A stretch of DNA of 64,000 bases from Nonomuraea jiangxiensis (GTDB taxonomy: Bacteria; Actinomycetota; Actinomycetes; Streptosporangiales; Streptosporangiaceae): assembly GCF_900099965.1 (NCBI RefSeq), contig NZ_FNDJ01000025.1, positions 26,853 to 90,852 on the forward strand, written 5' to 3'. The stretch's first letter is position 1; each line of letters starts with the position of its first letter. The translations under genes were made by a program, and so were the position numbers. Of this stretch, positions 8,024 through 16,288 are shown piece after piece. The notes under the pieces were generated by a model. That model saw only the letters and a list, made by a program, of their open reading frames with translations. It ran no database searches and had not been told where the DNA came from.

Positions 8024-9292
8024 CTATTGCTGCCAGTTCTCGCATACGAGCCCGTCTGTGGTTCGCATGAAGGCATGGGGCAGCCAAGCTGCCGCAGGCG
8101 AGGTCTGTGTGTTGGTGATGCCGACGCCCGCGTCGATGGTATGGCCAGTCGGATTCCCGTGATCCTCCCAGACCGGAGTGGTGCCGTCCCACCGACAGGC
8201 CCAGACGGAGTTGTTGCCGTCGGTCACGAAGACCAGTGCGTATTGGGAGCCGTTGTCCATGTCCAGGACGCTTCTCGTACCCAAACCGGTTTTGGCGTAG
8301 TGGTCACTCGGCGGGGCGCCCATGTTGAGCCAGGTGCCGTCCTGGCAGGCCCAGAGGTCGCCGGTTGATGCGCTCAGAACGAAGCAGCAGGGCTGCGGGG
8401 GCCACTCCGAGGCGCTTATGATGATCGCCGCACCGGCCGATCCACTGATGGCCGCGGGATAGCGAGGCCCACCAAGGGCGGTCCATCGCGTGGACACCAT
8501 GTCCGTGACACCGAGCCACAGTTGCCTGCCGCCGTCCCACACATAGACCTGCAGGCTTTGCTCGCCGGTTCGGTCGTCCGGGACGGCGAGAACTCCCATC
8601 GAGGAGCCGATCGCGACGCCGGGCGAACCCATGTTGTACCAGTTCCAGGACGACACGTTCGACCAGTTCACCCACGCATTGCCGTCGCTGCCGGTTACGA
8701 CGGCGAAGGGGGCGAGATCCAGCGTCGGCTTCAGCGCGACCGTCACCGCGCCGAGGCCATTGAGAACGTCGACGCTCGCCGGCTGTCCCTGATCGGACCA
8801 GATCCAAGTCATGCCGTTCCACCAGCGCACCCAGAGATGTCCATCTCGCACGACGAACGCGTAGGGTCGATTCCCATTCGGATGGTCGTCGAGGGCGATG
8901 ACACCAACGGGTCGGTCGATCTTTCCCCCTTGGTCGACCCATTCCCAGATGTCAGCGGGGTTTTTCCAGAGAATCCACAGATGACCGTCATCCGCTCGCA
9001 CGAATACGAAAGGACGGGAGGCCATCGAGACTGTCCTGTCCTGGACCGCCACCGCACCGATCCCGTACGTCACCCCAGGGCCGGGCTTGCCGCGAAGAGC
9101 CCAGTGCCATGACGTCGGGATGGGGGCGCCGGCCCAGGGCAGCGAGGCCCCCGCCATGGCTCCGAGGCTGCTCCCCAGAAAGGTCCGGCGAGAGAGCTCT
9201 GGCACGACGACGTCTGCTGGTAATCGTCTGCCGCTGTCGCCGCTGTCGCATAACGCGGGCTGGTCGTCGGGTCGTTGCTCGTTTGCTGACAT
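8024..9292 (-). CDS. Tat-exported PLL-like beta-propeller (lectin-like) protein
   Basis: The 422-residue product carries a twin-arginine signal (SRRTFLGSSLGAMAGASL, about residues 33-50). The mature part is built of repeats of about 45-50 residues with Trp-rich signatures such as HLWVRWWNGMTWIWSDQGQP, NAWVNWSNVSSWNWYNMGSP and VWACRWDGTTPVWEDHGNP. These resemble the seven-bladed PLL/fucose-lectin-type propeller, which binds sugars on blade edges; I infer carbohydrate binding outside the cell. The ATG follows AGAGGAAG. No enzyme domain is present. A hairpin terminator follows directly, so the gene is probably a single unit. The lectin assignment rests on repeat texture, not an alignment. Confidence 0.7.
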   Translation of the reverse strand: MSANEQRPDDQPALCDSGDSGRRLPADVVVPELSRRTFLGSSLGAMAGASLPWAGAPIPTSWHWALRGKPGPGVTYGIGAVAVQDRTVSMASRPFVFVRADDGHLWILWKNPADIWEWVDQGGKIDRPVGVIALDDHPNGNRPYAFVVRDGHLWVRWWNGMTWIWSDQGQPASVDVLNGLGAVTVALKPTLDLAPFAVVTGSDGNAWVNWSNVSSWNWYNMGSPGVAIGSSMGVLAVPDDRTGEQSLQVYVWDGGRQLWLGVTDMVSTRWTALGGPRYPAAISGSAGAAIIISASEWPPQPCCFVLSASTGDLWACQDGTWLNMGAPPSDHYAKTGLGTRSVLDMDNGSQYALVFVTDGNNSVWACRWDGTTPVWEDHGNPTGHTIDAGVGITNTQTSPAAAWLPHAFMRTTDGLVCENWQQ

Positions 9293-9379
9293 GACTTCTT
9301 CCTCTCGCGACCTGAGCGCAAATATCGCGGTAATTCAAACGCCACTCGCTTGGTACGCGATTAGTAGCGAGTTGCAGCA

Positions 9380-9631
9380 TCAAGACCGTTCAGTTTCACG
9401 ATTTCCGCGACGGGTGAAGCGCTCTGGGCGGAAGTCCTCCAGGAGCGGATGCCCGGTGCCGGTGAGCACCTCATAGGCGGTGAGCTCGCCGGCGATGAGC
9501 CCCAGCGTCGCACCCGAGTGGCTGAACGCCACATGGCAGCCGGGCACCGACTCCAACTCGCCGAAGACCGGCTCCCCGTCCGCCGGTCTTACAGAGGGCG
9601 GTGACGGTCCTGCGCCAGGCCGTCCCGTCAC
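9380..9631 (-). pseudogene. C-terminal remnant of an FAD-dependent oxidoreductase (DAO family)
   Basis: The 83-codon stretch contains ADGEPVFGELESVPGCHVAF, SHSGATLGLIAGELTAYEVL and PLLEDFRPERF, which is the conserved end of glycine/D-amino-acid oxidase-type flavoproteins (the SHSGATLG motif contacts FAD). Intact proteins are about 380 residues; the N-terminal Rossmann part is absent and the upstream frame is unrelated. Confidence 0.65.
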
Positions 9632-9653
9632 CGTGATTAGGCGACAATTGGTT

Positions 9654-10619
9654 TCAGATGCGGGGCCGAAGGGCGCGCCGGACGGCGACCCCGCCCAATG
9701 CGAGAGCGGGGATGAGCAGGATTCCTGCTTCGGTCCATTGGAACTGCCAGAACCTGCTCACGGGGTGAAATTCGGCGACCTGTCGATAGCCCAGGCTGAA
9801 AGAGCACTTGGCGTACTTCTTGGTCGTCTCGTCTGTCCCGCAGGAGCCGGCGAGCGCGAGCGCTCTCTCCTGAGACGTGAACTTCACGCCGTTTCTGTTG
9901 ATCCAGTAGTCGCTCACGTACAGGGAATCATCAGGTACGGGATCGTCCATGACCTCGGCCTGCACCACTCGCTCTGGCTCCGCGTAGAGGGGCGGCGCCT
10001 TGAGGAGTCCGAAGAACGCCGACGCGCACACCGCCAGGGTCACCGCCATCGCCGGCAGGGTCCGCCGGAACAGCACCCCGGTGGCCACGCCGAGCACGAA
10101 CGCGGACAGCCACCACGCCGCCGGAATGATCCCGACAAGGCGGAACCATCTCGAGCTGAAGTAGTCGACGCCGTATGGGGGGACGTCGAAGGCGGCCAGC
10201 CACAGGTTCACCATGCCGCTCAGCACCAGCCCGCCGAGCGTGACCGCGGCGCCGAGCCCGACGATCTTTACCATCAACCAGCGGCGCCGCGTCACCGATT
10301 GGGTCCAGGTCAGTTGGTGCGTGCCGTGCTCGAACTCCCGGGCCAGGAGCGGAGCGCCCCAGAAGGCGCCGATCATCGCCGGGGCCAGCAGCGGAAGCCA
10401 GCCGAGGACTTCGCCCACCAGCCGCATCCGCTCGTTCATCTCCACGCTGTAAGTGGCGCATGCGGGCGTGTCCGCCACGCAGTCGGTCGCCGGAGCGTTC
10501 TGGGCGGCGAAGCCGGCCACGCCCAGACCGCTGATGAGCAGGACCGCGCCGAGGACGGCCAGCAGCGCCGTGGTGAGGAGCACCTGCATGCGGTGCTGCC
10601 GCCACGTAAGCCACAACAC
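9654..10619 (-). CDS. ABC-2 type transporter permease
   Basis: The 321-residue membrane protein begins MLWLTWRQHRMQVLLTTALL, an opening typical of permeases encoded beside YtrA-type GntR regulators. About six hydrophobic segments are visible (near residues 14-36, 84-105, 125-145, 170-190, 196-214 and 290-310). It lies 19 bases after the ATPase gene at 10639, forming the third gene of a regulator-ATPase-permease operon. A substrate is not evident; homologous systems respond to cell-envelope stress or antibiotics. The extracellular loop around residues 225-285 is unusually long and has two Cys (GSCGTDE, AKCSFSL). Confidence 0.85.
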   Translation of the reverse strand: MLWLTWRQHRMQVLLTTALLAVLGAVLLISGLGVAGFAAQNAPATDCVADTPACATYSVEMNERMRLVGEVLGWLPLLAPAMIGAFWGAPLLAREFEHGTHQLTWTQSVTRRRWLMVKIVGLGAAVTLGGLVLSGMVNLWLAAFDVPPYGVDYFSSRWFRLVGIIPAAWWLSAFVLGVATGVLFRRTLPAMAVTLAVCASAFFGLLKAPPLYAEPERVVQAEVMDDPVPDDSLYVSDYWINRNGVKFTSQERALALAGSCGTDETTKKYAKCSFSLGYRQVAEFHPVSRFWQFQWTEAGILLIPALALGGVAVRRALRPRI

Positions 10620-10638
10620 TTCTATGTCTCCTTGACGA

Positions 10639-11601
10639 TCAGGAAATGGTCAGGGCCGGACGAGGCAGCGAGGTGGTGTCGGGGCGGCGCAGGTAGGCCA
10701 GCACCAACTCCTCCAGGCTCACGCCGGACGCTGTCCATCGCGGGTCGTGCAACGGCGTTCCCGGGCCGGTGCGGGCCAGCAGGTCGGCCTGCCGTTCGCC
10801 GCGGCTGTCGCTGATCACCTGCATCCGGGCCGCCACCCCGTCGGCGAGTTCGGACGGACCGGACAGCATCCGGTGGGTGGCGAGCAGTTCGTCGACCTCG
10901 CCGCTGATCTGGACCTGGCCGCGGTTGAGCACCACCAGCCAGTCGCAGGCGTTGGTCAGGTCGGACACCACATGGGAGGACAGCACGACGGTCAGTTGAG
11001 TCTCGGCGACCGCCACCATCAGGGAGCGCATGACGTCGTGCCGGGCCACGGGGTCGAGGTTGGCGAGCGGCTCGTCCATGACCAGCAGATCCGGCCGCTT
11101 GGCCACGGCGATGGTCAGCGCGACCTGTGCCTGCTGGCCTCCGGAGAGCTTGCCGACCTTGCGGTTCAGCGGGATGTCCAGCTCCGCCAGCCGCTGCCGG
11201 GCGAGGGCGTCGTCCCACCCCGGATTGAGATGGTGTCCGAAGCGGAGCATCTCGGCGACGGTGAAGCCGTCGTAGAGGGGTTTGTCCTGAGCCAGGAACG
11301 CCACCCGCGCGAGAGCCTGCGCCCGCTGCCCGACCGGTTCGCCGAAGACGCGGACGCTGCCTCGGGTGGGGGTGATCAGCCCGGCGACCAGGTGCAGGAA
11401 CGTGGACTTGCCCGCGCCGTTCGGTCCGACGAGTGCGATGACCCGGCCGGCGGGGACGGACAGCGTGCAGTCTCGCAACGCCCATGTGCCCCGATACCGC
11501 TTGGCGAGCCTCACGGCCTCCAGAGCGGTCGGGCTCTGTGCGGGGGCAGTGAGCTCACCGGATCCGCCGTCGAACATCCTCACTGTCCGATCCGCCGTCA
11601 T
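10639..11601 (-). CDS. ABC transporter ATP-binding protein
   Basis: This 320-residue ATPase has Walker A GPNGAGKST at about residues 59-67, Q-loop FLAQDKP, signature LSGGQQAQV near 158, Walker B LLVMDEP near 180 and a switch His in LSSHVV. It would power the ABC-2 permease encoded 19 bases downstream. The ATG at 11601 overlaps the stop of the GntR gene (ATGA), so translation is coupled. The C-terminal extension of about 90 residues is typical of exporters of this type. Confidence 0.9.
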   Translation of the reverse strand: MTADRTVRMFDGGSGELTAPAQSPTALEAVRLAKRYRGTWALRDCTLSVPAGRVIALVGPNGAGKSTFLHLVAGLITPTRGSVRVFGEPVGQRAQALARVAFLAQDKPLYDGFTVAEMLRFGHHLNPGWDDALARQRLAELDIPLNRKVGKLSGGQQAQVALTIAVAKRPDLLVMDEPLANLDPVARHDVMRSLMVAVAETQLTVVLSSHVVSDLTNACDWLVVLNRGQVQISGEVDELLATHRMLSGPSELADGVAARMQVISDSRGERQADLLARTGPGTPLHDPRWTASGVSLEELVLAYLRRPDTTSLPRPALTIS

Positions 11602-11990
11602 GCGATCCCCTCCTGGGCGGAGTCGGCGAGCACCGTGGCGAACAGCGCCTCCATATCTCCTATGTCGAGCCCCGCTTCGCGGCAGTCGTGTACCCACCGG
11701 GCGAGGTCGCGGCGGAGCCGGGTGTGATCGGCCGTGGATCCGCTGCCCAGGGACCGCCGCACGAACGTGCCCAGCCCGGGCCGACCGACGACGAACCCCT
11801 CGTGTTCCAGTTCGCGGTAGGCCTTGGCCACGGTGTTCGGATTGATCGCGAGGTCGTTGACGACCTCTTTGATCGTCGGCAGCCGATCGCCCGGCATGAG
11901 CACACCGAGCCGCAAGGCGTGTTTGACCTGATGCACCAGTTGCAGATAGGTCGCCACACCGGAGCTTGGGTCGAGGCGAAGCTTGATCAC
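11598..11990 (-). CDS. YtrA-subfamily GntR transcriptional regulator
   Basis: The 130-residue protein has an N-terminal winged helix (MPGDRLPTIKEVVNDLAINP, NTVAKAYRELEHEGFVVGRP) and only a short helical C-terminal dimerisation tail, the YtrA layout. Such proteins repress their own ABC-transporter operon. I place the start at GTG 11990 because AAAAGGG lies seven bases upstream; a TTG one codon earlier is possible. A long inverted repeat covers that ribosome site, so autoregulation is likely. It is the first gene of an operon with the ATPase and permease. Confidence 0.9.
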   Translation of the reverse strand: MIKLRLDPSSGVATYLQLVHQVKHALRLGVLMPGDRLPTIKEVVNDLAINPNTVAKAYRELEHEGFVVGRPGLGTFVRRSLGSGSTADHTRLRRDLARWVHDCREAGLDIGDMEALFATVLADSAQEGIA

Positions 11991-11993
11991 CAA

Positions 11994-12029
11994 AATACCC
12001 TTTTCCTATTAGAGTAGTAAAAGGGTATT
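11994..12029. promoter_or_regulatory. Operator of the GntR-ABC operon
   Basis: Two 15-base arms (AATACCCTTTTCCTA and TAGTAAAAGGGTATT) are inverted with one mismatch and 6 bases between them. The element ends three bases before the chosen GTG and includes the AAAAGGG ribosome site, so a bound repressor would block both transcription and translation start. Confidence 0.75.
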
Positions 12030-12258
12030 AATGTTTACGATCTTCGTCAACTCGGCCTCCTGGCCCCTCGCGCGGGTCGTCGTCACCATTCGCGATCTCC
12101 TGGGTCAGCCGGGCACCGGCACCCCGGCCTCGGCCGATGCTGGGGCGACGAAGGTCCTGACCAACATGCTCACCGAGGTCGGTTCGGCCAGTCGCCCGCG
12201 ACCGGCTTCGGCTCGTTCGCCCTGGTCCCCCGTCCGCGGGCCCCCGCGGCGGACCGAC
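12030..12258 (+). other. Short open stretch between operator and oxidase remnant
   Basis: An ATG at 12031 opens a frame reading MFTIFVNSASWPLARVVVTI and then LGQPGTGTPASADAGA. It has no ribosome site and no family I recognise; it runs on antisense through the multicopper oxidase. It may be the start of a lost gene that shared the operator. Confidence 0.25.
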
Positions 12259-13846
12259 TCAGGTCACTTCGATGTTGGCCATCATGGCCATGTCCTCGTG
12301 TTCCAGGTTGTGGCAGTGGAACACGTATCGGCCGCGGTACCCGTTGAAACGGACGACGATCTCCACCTCGTCCTCGGGTCGCATGTCCACGGTATCCTTC
12401 CAGCCGGCGTCGTAGGGTCCCGGCTTGCCCCCGTTACGGGAGAGCACCTGGAAGTGACCGAGATGGATGTGCACTGGATGATCCGCGTTGGTGGTGATCA
12501 GCCATCGTTCCGTGGCGCCGAGGCTGACCTGGGCGTCGATCCGGTTCCGATCGAACGCCTGCCCGTTGATCGTCCAGGTCTCGTAATGGGAGCCGCTCCG
12601 GGAGAACTTCATCCTGCGGGTGACGGCGGACGGCGGCGACAGCTGTTCGAAGTCGGCCAGCCGCGGCGGCACCGTGCTGTCGTCCCTGGCCTTCCGGACC
12701 ACATGGAACCGCATCACCTGGCCGGTCGAGCCCGTCCCGTACCTGTTGACCAGGGTGACCTGGGTGCCGACGGGATAGGAGCCGAAGTCGACCACGACGT
12801 CGAAGCGTTCGGCGGGGGCGATGTCGATCGCTTCATGGTCGATCGGCCGGCCGAGCAGGCCTACATCGCTGCCGACCTGGACGAACGCGGCGCCCGACGG
12901 CGGCGGCGGGTCCAAGGCGAGCTGGTAGCGCCGCGCGTTCGAGGCGTTGAGCAGCCGGAACCGGTACCGGACTGCGGCCACCTCAAGCACCGGCCACGGT
13001 GCGCCGTTGACCAGGATGACGTCGCCCAGCACGCCCTTCATGAAGTCGGACGTCACACCCGGTTCACCGGTCAGGGACGAGTCGATCGACGGGTAGTGGA
13101 ACGAGCCGTCGGCGGCGAACGCCCGGTCGCAGATCATCAACGGCACGTCGCGTTCCTGGCGGGGCAGCGGCAGCGCTTCCTCCACAGCGTCGTGCACCAG
13201 ATGAAATCCGGCGAGGCCCCGGTACACCTGCGGGCCGGTGAAGTCCATCCGATGATCGTGGTACCACAGGGTCGCGGCCGGCTGGCCGAGCGGGTAGGCG
13301 TAGTCGAAGCTCCCGTGGGCGATCGCGCCGGCCGACCCGGCCGACCGGAAGGACCACGTCGGTCGGGTATCCGTCGTAGCGTGAGGGAGTCACCCCGCCA
13401 TGCAGATGGGTCACGGTCGGCACCGGCAACTCGTTGCGGTGCCTGACGACGATCTGCCGGCCGCTGCGCGACTCGATCGTCGGGCCCGGGAATCGACCGT
13501 CGTAGCCCCAGACCTCGGTGCTGTATCCGGGCAGGATCCCGGCCTGGCCGGGCCGCTGGGTGATCTCGTAGTAGTCGGTGGTGGCATCGGTACGGACCGG
13601 CCTCAGCACCGGTGGCACCGGTAGCGGACTGATAAACGGCTCCGGCAGTCGCGCATCGCTGCGCAGCAATCTGCCCGTGCTGTTCTTGTCGTCGCCGTGC
13701 TTGTCGTCGCCGCGGCTGTGGCTGCCGTGGTCTTGCTGATCGCTCGAGGTGTCGTCTGCGCGTGGCTGGCAGGCGGCCACAAGGGGGATCGCGGCCATGC
13801 CGCCGGCTAGGCCGAGCAGGTTCCTGCGCGTCATGTTCCAGGTCAT
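12259..13846 (-). pseudogene. Multicopper oxidase with one frameshift
   Basis: The N-terminal part has a signal combining twin arginine (MTRRNLLGLAGG) and a lipobox-like end (LVAAC), then a His/Asp-rich linker and the first copper motif HLHGG. The C-terminal part continues in another frame with WYHDHRMD, HPVHIHLGHFQVL and HCHNLEHEDM, giving all four copper-ligand motifs of a CotA/bilirubin-oxidase-type enzyme (four-electron reduction of oxygen with oxidation of phenols or metals). The two frames meet near 13330-13355, inside a duplicated GGCCGACC block, and the whole span is one base longer than a multiple of three, so a single slip explains the break. Everything else looks intact, so a recent mutation or a sequence error is possible. 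Confidence 0.8.
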
Positions 13847-13907
13847 ACCGGCTTCCGGTCAAAGAGGGGTCAATATGCTTCTCCTTGACCAACCGTAGGC
13901 CACCTAC

Positions 13908-13924
13908 ATGTAGACTGTCTACAT
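13908..13924. promoter_or_regulatory. 17-base palindromic operator
   Basis: ATGTAGAC-T-GTCTACAT is a perfect palindrome around one central base. It lies between the divergently oriented oxidase gene (start 13846) and the STAS remnant (13938), and resembles TetR-type operators. The gene for its cognate regulator is not evident next to it; the TetR fragment at 14532 could be its remnant. Confidence 0.65.
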
Positions 13925-13937
13925 ATGCAGCTCGGCC

Positions 13938-14050
13938 ATGACTGAGTTAACGGTCACCGTCGAGCAGCGGTCCGGGTTCTCCCTCGTCGCCCTTGACGGG
14001 GTGCTGGACCATCAGACCCGGCCCGACCTGCTGCGCGTCTTCGATACCCG
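13938..14050 (+). pseudogene. STAS-domain (anti-sigma-factor antagonist) N-terminal remnant
   Basis: The ATG at 13938 opens [20 protein letters not shown] followed by [16 protein letters not shown], the first beta-strands and helix of a STAS anti-anti-sigma factor (about 110 residues when whole). The sequence then passes directly into an unrelated gene end, so the phosphorylatable Ser region is missing. Confidence 0.5.
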
Positions 14051-14314
14051 CGTGCCGTCGCCCTGGCGCTGGAAGGGCTGGCCGGGGCCCATCACCTGGC
14101 CGGCCGTCACCGCCTCGCGGCAGGGCTGCTGGGCGCCGCCTCCCGGTCGCGCGCCGCCGTACAGGCTCCGCTGCCGCCGGCGGAGAGCGGCGATGTCGAC
14201 CGGATCACCGCCGGGGTCAGAACGGCACTGGGCGAGGCCGCCTTCACGGCCGCCTTCGCCGAGCACCCGGACGAGGGCTGCTACCAGGCGGCGGGAAGCC
14301 GGTGCACGCCGTAG
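14051..14314 (+). pseudogene. C-terminal remnant of an AfsR/LuxR-like ATPase regulator
   Basis: Eighty-eight codons read [60 protein letters not shown] and [16 protein letters not shown]. This is the conserved tail of large actinobacterial ATP-binding regulators with tetratricopeptide-like repeats (BTAD/LuxR-type, usually 700-1000 residues). Only the last tenth remains, joined to the STAS fragment in another frame. Confidence 0.55.
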
Positions 14315-14532
14315 ATGGTCATGTCCGAGCGCGTCGGCACCTCCCCGGCGGGCACCGCCGGCCGCAGCCGGGGAAAGCGCTCCAGGAGCGCCTGCCGGGT
14401 CCTGACGTAGTAGGGGGTCGAGCCGTCCGGCAGGTCGGCCGCCCGGTCGACGGCGCGGTGGGTCAGGCCGCGCATACCCTCCGCGGCGAGGAGCCTGATC
14501 GCCACGTCGGCGATCTCCTGTCTTCTGGACAC
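14281..14532 (-). pseudogene. In-frame chimera: TetR DNA-binding domain fused to a cytochrome P450 C-terminus
   Basis: The first 50 codons are a TetR N-terminus ([40 protein letters not shown]). From about codon 52 the frame reads [20 protein letters not shown] and [12 protein letters not shown] with a stop. That second part is the terminal motif of actinobacterial cytochrome P450s (LPxxW end, GVH before it). A P450 tail cannot serve a TetR protein, so this is best read as a deletion scar joining two genes. The 3' ends of this chimera and of the plus-strand remnant at 14314 overlap. Confidence 0.55.
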
Positions 14533-14581
14533 GGGGCGAGTGTAGAGCCCACGGCACCGGCCGCCCGCGGCCGTGCACGGC

Positions 14582-15253
14582 TCACCCTCCGGCCGTTGAC
14601 GTGCCGGGCGGCGTGGCCTCGGCGACGTCGGCGGTACGGCGCAGCGTGAACCAGAAGGTGGGCACCGGGTTCGTCCCGGGCGTGGTGTCGACCAGCTCCC
14701 AGCCGGTGAACCTGGCGCGCAACTCGTCGGCGGTGACCCCCGAGATCAGGTCGTCGAACGCGCCCGGGCCGTACCCGAACATCAGCAGCCGCGCCCCGGG
14801 AGCCGCGCGGTGGGTGAGCCCGGCGGCGTAGGCGTCGCGGCGGTGCGGCGGGATGCCGCAGTAACAGCTCAGGTCGAAGAACAGGTCGTAGGGGCCGGGC
14901 GCGTCCAGCTCGTCCAGGCGGGTGACATCACCGTGCAGCAGCCGTACCGGTGTCCCCTCCGCGGCGGCCTTGGCCCGGGCCTGCTCGATCGCCCGGTCGA
15001 TCAGATCGACGCCGACGACGTCCCAGCCGTGCCGGGCCAGGTACACGGCGTTGGTCCCGGTGCCGCAGCCGAGTTCCAGGGCACGACCCGGCGGCAGTGC
15101 GGCATGCCCCTCCACCAGGGCGACCAGCTCGGGCGGGGTCACGCCGGTGTCCCACGGCGGCTTGCCGGCGCGGTAGTACTTCTCCAGCTCGTTCAGGACG
15201 GCCTCCTCCTGATTCCGTTCGGTGGCGGACGGGGTGGTGTGGGGCTGAGCCAT
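14582..15253 (-). CDS. Class I SAM-dependent methyltransferase
   Basis: The 223-residue enzyme shows motif [21 protein letters not shown] at about residues 58-77, motif [20 protein letters not shown], and [14 protein letters not shown]. The [15 protein letters not shown] opening and [20 protein letters not shown] resemble thiopurine/tellurite-type small-molecule methyltransferases. It transfers methyl from S-adenosylmethionine to an unknown small acceptor. The ATG at 15253 follows GGGAG by five bases; a TTG four codons upstream is less likely. It is divergent from a TetR gene, with a perfect inverted repeat between them, so it is probably induced when TetR binds a ligand, perhaps the substrate. 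Confidence 0.85.
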   Translation of the reverse strand: MAQPHTTPSATERNQEEAVLNELEKYYRAGKPPWDTGVTPPELVALVEGHAALPPGRALELGCGTGTNAVYLARHGWDVVGVDLIDRAIEQARAKAAAEGTPVRLLHGDVTRLDELDAPGPYDLFFDLSCYCGIPPHRRDAYAAGLTHRAAPGARLLMFGYGPGAFDDLISGVTADELRARFTGWELVDTTPGTNPVPTFWFTLRRTADVAEATPPGTSTAGG

Positions 15254-15270
15254 CGGGTCTCCCAAGTTTT

Positions 15271-15298
15271 TAGAGTCGAACTTCAGTGTTCGACTCTA
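15271..15298. promoter_or_regulatory. TetR operator between methyltransferase and TetR genes
   Basis: Perfect 11-base arms (TAGAGTCGAAC / GTTCGACTCTA) flank a 6-base spacer. The element is 18 bases from one start codon and 17 from the other, so a single bound repressor would control both promoters. Confidence 0.85.
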
Positions 15299-15314
15299 GA
15301 GATATACTCGCGCC

Positions 15315-15974
15315 ATGGAAACCGTCAAGCGGGCGGACAAACGAGCCGAGCGCTCACGCCGCACCCGCGAGAAGATCATTCAGGCGGCGCGGGAGCTGTT
15401 CGTCGCGCAGGGCTATGGGGTGACGAGCCTGCAGGAGGTCGCCGACCGGGCCGGTGTCGCCGTCCAGACGGTCTACTTCGTCTTCGGCAACAAGCGCACG
15501 CTGTTCAAGGACGTCGTCGACACGACCATCGCCGGCGACCTTGAGCCGGTGGCCACCATGGACCGGGAGTGGTTCCGTGCCGCGTGCGCCGCGCCCACCG
15601 CGGCCGACCAGCTGCGCGCGCACGTGCGGGGCACCAGCCAAGTCCTCGCCCGGGTCGCCCCGATCATGCCGGTGATCGCCGCCGCCGCGGCCACCGACCC
15701 GCAGATCGCCGCGCAATGGCCCGACGACCACGATCCCCGCTACACCGTGCAGCACGCCGCGGCCCAGGCGCTCGTCGGCAAGCCGGGCGCCCACCCCGAC
15801 GTCCCGGTCACCCTGGTCGCGGATCTGCTGTTCGGCCTGCTCAGCCCCGAGCTCTACCTGCTCTTCGTCCAGGACCGCGGCTGGTCACCCGACAGGTGGG
15901 AGGAGTGGGCGCATGCCACCCTGACCGCCCAGCTCCGCATCGACCCCGCGGCGACCACGGACAGTCCCGGATAG
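15315..15974 (+). CDS. TetR-family transcriptional repressor
   Basis: The 219-residue protein has a standard TetR N-terminal helix-turn-helix (about residues 18-64: TREKIIQAARELFVAQGYG, VADRAGVAVQTVYFVFGNKR) and a variable ligand-binding C-terminus. It is divergent from the methyltransferase gene and its likely operator is the perfect inverted repeat between them. A TATACT box ten bases before the ATG suggests a leaderless transcript. No inducer can be inferred. Confidence 0.9.
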   Translation: METVKRADKRAERSRRTREKIIQAARELFVAQGYGVTSLQEVADRAGVAVQTVYFVFGNKRTLFKDVVDTTIAGDLEPVATMDREWFRAACAAPTAADQLRAHVRGTSQVLARVAPIMPVIAAAAATDPQIAAQWPDDHDPRYTVQHAAAQALVGKPGAHPDVPVTLVADLLFGLLSPELYLLFVQDRGWSPDRWEEWAHATLTAQLRIDPAATTDSPG

Positions 15975-16288
15975 GTGCGGGCCGCCTCACGCGGGCGGGC
16001 TCTTGTGCCCGTAGGAGGGGCAGGACTTCGTGAGGCTTCCCTGGTGGCGGGTGCAGGCGCACGGGAGCCATCCGATCAGTCGACGACAGGTCGGGGCTCC
16101 TCCAGCCTCTAGCCATCTGCCCCACCGGGCCAGCGGCGCACAGGGCCTTCGGTAAACAGGCCTCCATTCTCGTGCCACCAGGAATCCGAAACGCAGCCCT
16201 ACCTCACCTTTTCGCTATAGGCACACACAGTCATTGATCGTTACCTTCGGTGATGATTTGGAGCCGTACCGCCACCCAGGGAGGCCCG
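15975..16288. other. Intergenic stretch before the ABC importer operon
   Basis: No convincing gene. A minus-strand run near 16000-16090 ends with CxC and CPSYGHKSPPA and could be the tail of a small Cys-containing protein, but it has no start I trust. The leader of the importer operon occupies the last 60 bases. Confidence 0.4.

Noticed and set aside
12031-13446. A 471-codon plus-strand frame starting right after the GntR operator
   Set aside because: It runs antisense through the multicopper oxidase, whose copper motifs are unmistakable; the long frame reflects codon bias on the opposite strand.
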